DNA of 64,000 nucleotides from Henningerozyma blattae CBS 6284. Taxonomy: Eukaryota; Ascomycota; Saccharomycetes; Saccharomycetales; Saccharomycetaceae. The translations under genes were made by a program, and so were the position numbers. Position 1 is the first letter of the stretch. Every line of letters begins with the position of its first letter. Below the pieces are notes generated by a model. It was not told the origin of the DNA and searched no databases. It worked only from the letters and a program-made list of their open reading frames with translations. The stretch lies in assembly GCF_000315915.1 (NCBI RefSeq), contig NC_020186.1:310001-374000 (forward strand), written 5' to 3'. Of the stretch, positions 62,516 through 64,000 are shown piece by piece.

Positions 62516-63463
62516 TTAAAAGATATATGGGATTAAGAATGCTCTCTTAGTGCCATATTTCTTATTTTTCTTTTGAGCCCACAAGTACATCTGTGTGGCA
62601 GAAACTAATAAAAATAAAACAGCAAATATATTCAATTTAGCAATCAAAGTGAACCAAATCCAGGACCAAACCTCGAATGTATAATTTGGAGCAACAAAGA
62701 TTTTAAAGAAACCGTCATTTAAAGCGACACGTTTTGAGGAATTACCCATCGATTTTTGAAGATCACCCCATTTACGTAATTTAATATGAATTAACAAGTT
62801 CAATAATTCTGAAAGAACAAAGAAAGTTAATAAGAAACTCAAGTCAGTAACAAAAAACTTGGCATACCATTTAAAAATCAGATCATCATTCAATATAAAC
62901 CCATAACCAAAGTAAGATAGACCGATAATACCGTTCAAAAACCAATAGTGGAATGAATTCTTGAAGACATTAAATAATGGCATTGTTGGCTGAGAAAATT
63001 TATGTAAGAACATTGATTCTAATTCACGTTTTGTATAATGAATTGCATTTAGGATAAAAATTAAGGCATTCCAAGTAGGGCTATAAATCTTGGAGTCCTT
63101 TGCAAATCTTTCTCTAAATGACGCCTTTCTTGATAGGTTGTATAAAATTGCATGGATAATTATTGGACCAATATATTCAATCATGAAGACTAATCTCCAA
63201 GAAATTTGTGGACCTAAGTCTTTGACATATAATTCAGAGACTCCCTTATGCAATTCTTCTTCAAAGAATTTTCCAGAAGTGATTGGCACTTGCTTATTTT
63301 CTTTTAAATAAGTCAATCTTAGTCTATTTTTATTAATCATCTTATTTACCACAGAAATATGGTTCAAGACATCATCTAAGGTAGTCTTTTTAGTGACTCC
63401 AAATTCAGTGTTTTTTAAACTCTTCGAACGAGCTTTAATGTATAATGAAGTTTCTCCAGGCAT
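62516..63463 (-). CDS. TSC13: Very-long-chain trans-2-enoyl-CoA reductase
   Basis: ER enzyme for the last step of the very-long-chain fatty-acid elongation cycle, supplying sphingolipid synthesis. From ATG 63463 the product is 315 residues (310 in S. cerevisiae). It has an N-terminal ubiquitin-like part (IKARSKSLKNTEF...), then the membrane region with LGPQISWRLVFMIEY, and the steroid-5-alpha-reductase-like C-terminal domain: NYTFEVWSWIWFTLIAKLN and a C-terminal AQKKNKKYGTKRAFLIPYIF. The KNKKY context is an ER-retention-like basic stretch. Seven codons further upstream are open but start with TTG only. It follows CDC7 as YDL015C. Confidence 0.95.
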   Translation of the reverse strand: MPGETSLYIKARSKSLKNTEFGVTKKTTLDDVLNHISVVNKMINKNRLRLTYLKENKQVPITSGKFFEEELHKGVSELYVKDLGPQISWRLVFMIEYIGPIIIHAILYNLSRKASFRERFAKDSKIYSPTWNALIFILNAIHYTKRELESMFLHKFSQPTMPLFNVFKNSFHYWFLNGIIGLSYFGYGFILNDDLIFKWYAKFFVTDLSFLLTFFVLSELLNLLIHIKLRKWGDLQKSMGNSSKRVALNDGFFKIFVAPNYTFEVWSWIWFTLIAKLNIFAVLFLLVSATQMYLWAQKKNKKYGTKRAFLIPYIF

Positions 63464-64000
63464 TATTATATATTTGTCTAACAATTAGATGTCCAGCTAA
63501 CTCTTAATATGATTTAGAAAGCAAGTATATATACTTTCAATAATGTGTCGTTCGTTTATTTGTACTTTAACTAAAGTATATAATCCATTTTTTTTTTTTC
63601 ATGAATTCAGGAAATACGCCTCTCCTAGTTAGTTGATATTATTTTGTCTACGGGCGTTAAAAAAACAACAATTAAATTTCACGTAGAAATAGGGGACATT
63701 GCTCGAGAAGTATAGATAGGGAGTTTCTCAACTTTAGAATAGCCAGAAATTCTCCTAACACTTGGCTTCAATTCAAGAATATTATTCTTCGAAAATGAGT
63801 ACCTCTTGGAGCTAATTATTACAATTGATTTTTGTAAATGAACACAATTTGCTAGAGCAATTTTCTAAAGTTCTACTCTAACTAAGTATATACAAAAAAA
63901 CTTGCAATAATCAGGTCAATACAAATAGTATGTTTAATTAAATGAACCCTTGAATTTACCTTCAAGATGAAGAATGGTATTCTATTTTCAAATTTTTAAT
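63464..64000. other. Upstream region of TSC13 to window end
   Basis: AT-rich promoter-like DNA with a T run near 63590. No gene start is recognised before the window ends. Confidence 0.6.

Overview
This is an AT-rich nuclear chromosome segment from a budding yeast of the Saccharomycetaceae. Evidence: nearly all genes are intron-less, the one clear spliced gene (RPS7) carries GTATGT and TACTAAC signals, four nuclear tRNA genes are present, Ty-like solo LTRs sit near them, and gene order follows Saccharomyces cerevisiae. The order interleaves genes that S. cerevisiae keeps on two sister tracks (YOR09x with YNL094W; YDL0xx with YAR0xx). That is what reciprocal gene loss after the whole-genome duplication would give, so a post-WGD genus such as Kazachstania, Naumovozyma or Tetrapisispora is likely. 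The genus itself is inference.

Layout. Positions 1-28716 are the YOR100-YOR087 block: CRC1, KTR1, a YOR097C-like membrane protein, RPS7, RKI1, ARF3, CMR2, ECM3, APP1 (YNL094W), TMA46, a HYR1-type thiol peroxidase and YVC1. NUP1, PTC5 and VPS21, expected from the S. cerevisiae order, are missing. Positions 28717-39440 are a patchwork containing PKP1, mitochondrial RSM18, a degenerate cytochrome-b5-reductase-like gene and GVP36, with tRNA-Arg, -Asp, -Gln and -Leu and at least four LTR remnants, two pairs of them in inverted orientation. From 39441 the YDL031-YDL015 block runs DBP10, PRP9, GPD1, OSH2, CDC15 (YAR019C), BUD14 (YAR014C), CDC7 and TSC13.

The gene set is housekeeping: ribosome biogenesis and translation (RPS7, TMA46, DBP10), splicing (PRP9), actin, endocytosis and polarity (ARF3, APP1, GVP36, BUD14), cell-cycle kinases (CDC7, CDC15), lipid and sterol handling (TSC13, OSH2, APP1), mitochondrial metabolism (CRC1, PKP1, RSM18) and redox or osmotic stress (HYR1, GPD1). 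I found no gene cluster encoding a new multi-gene system.

The most interesting signals are: (1) two genes, the HYR1-like peroxidase and APP1, whose reading frames stay open far upstream of the first ATG and encode acid-free, Ser/Thr/Arg/Lys/Asn-rich extensions like mitochondrial presequences, implying non-AUG initiation; (2) a sharp GC-rich island over the 3' end of DBP10, all of PRP9 and the PRP9-GPD1 spacer, with GC minisatellites; (3) a one-base frameshift in GVP36; (4) a composite LTR whose outer ends, not its inner one, are flanked by a matching 5-bp target duplication; (5) an orphan double MluI box in the gap where NUP1 should be.
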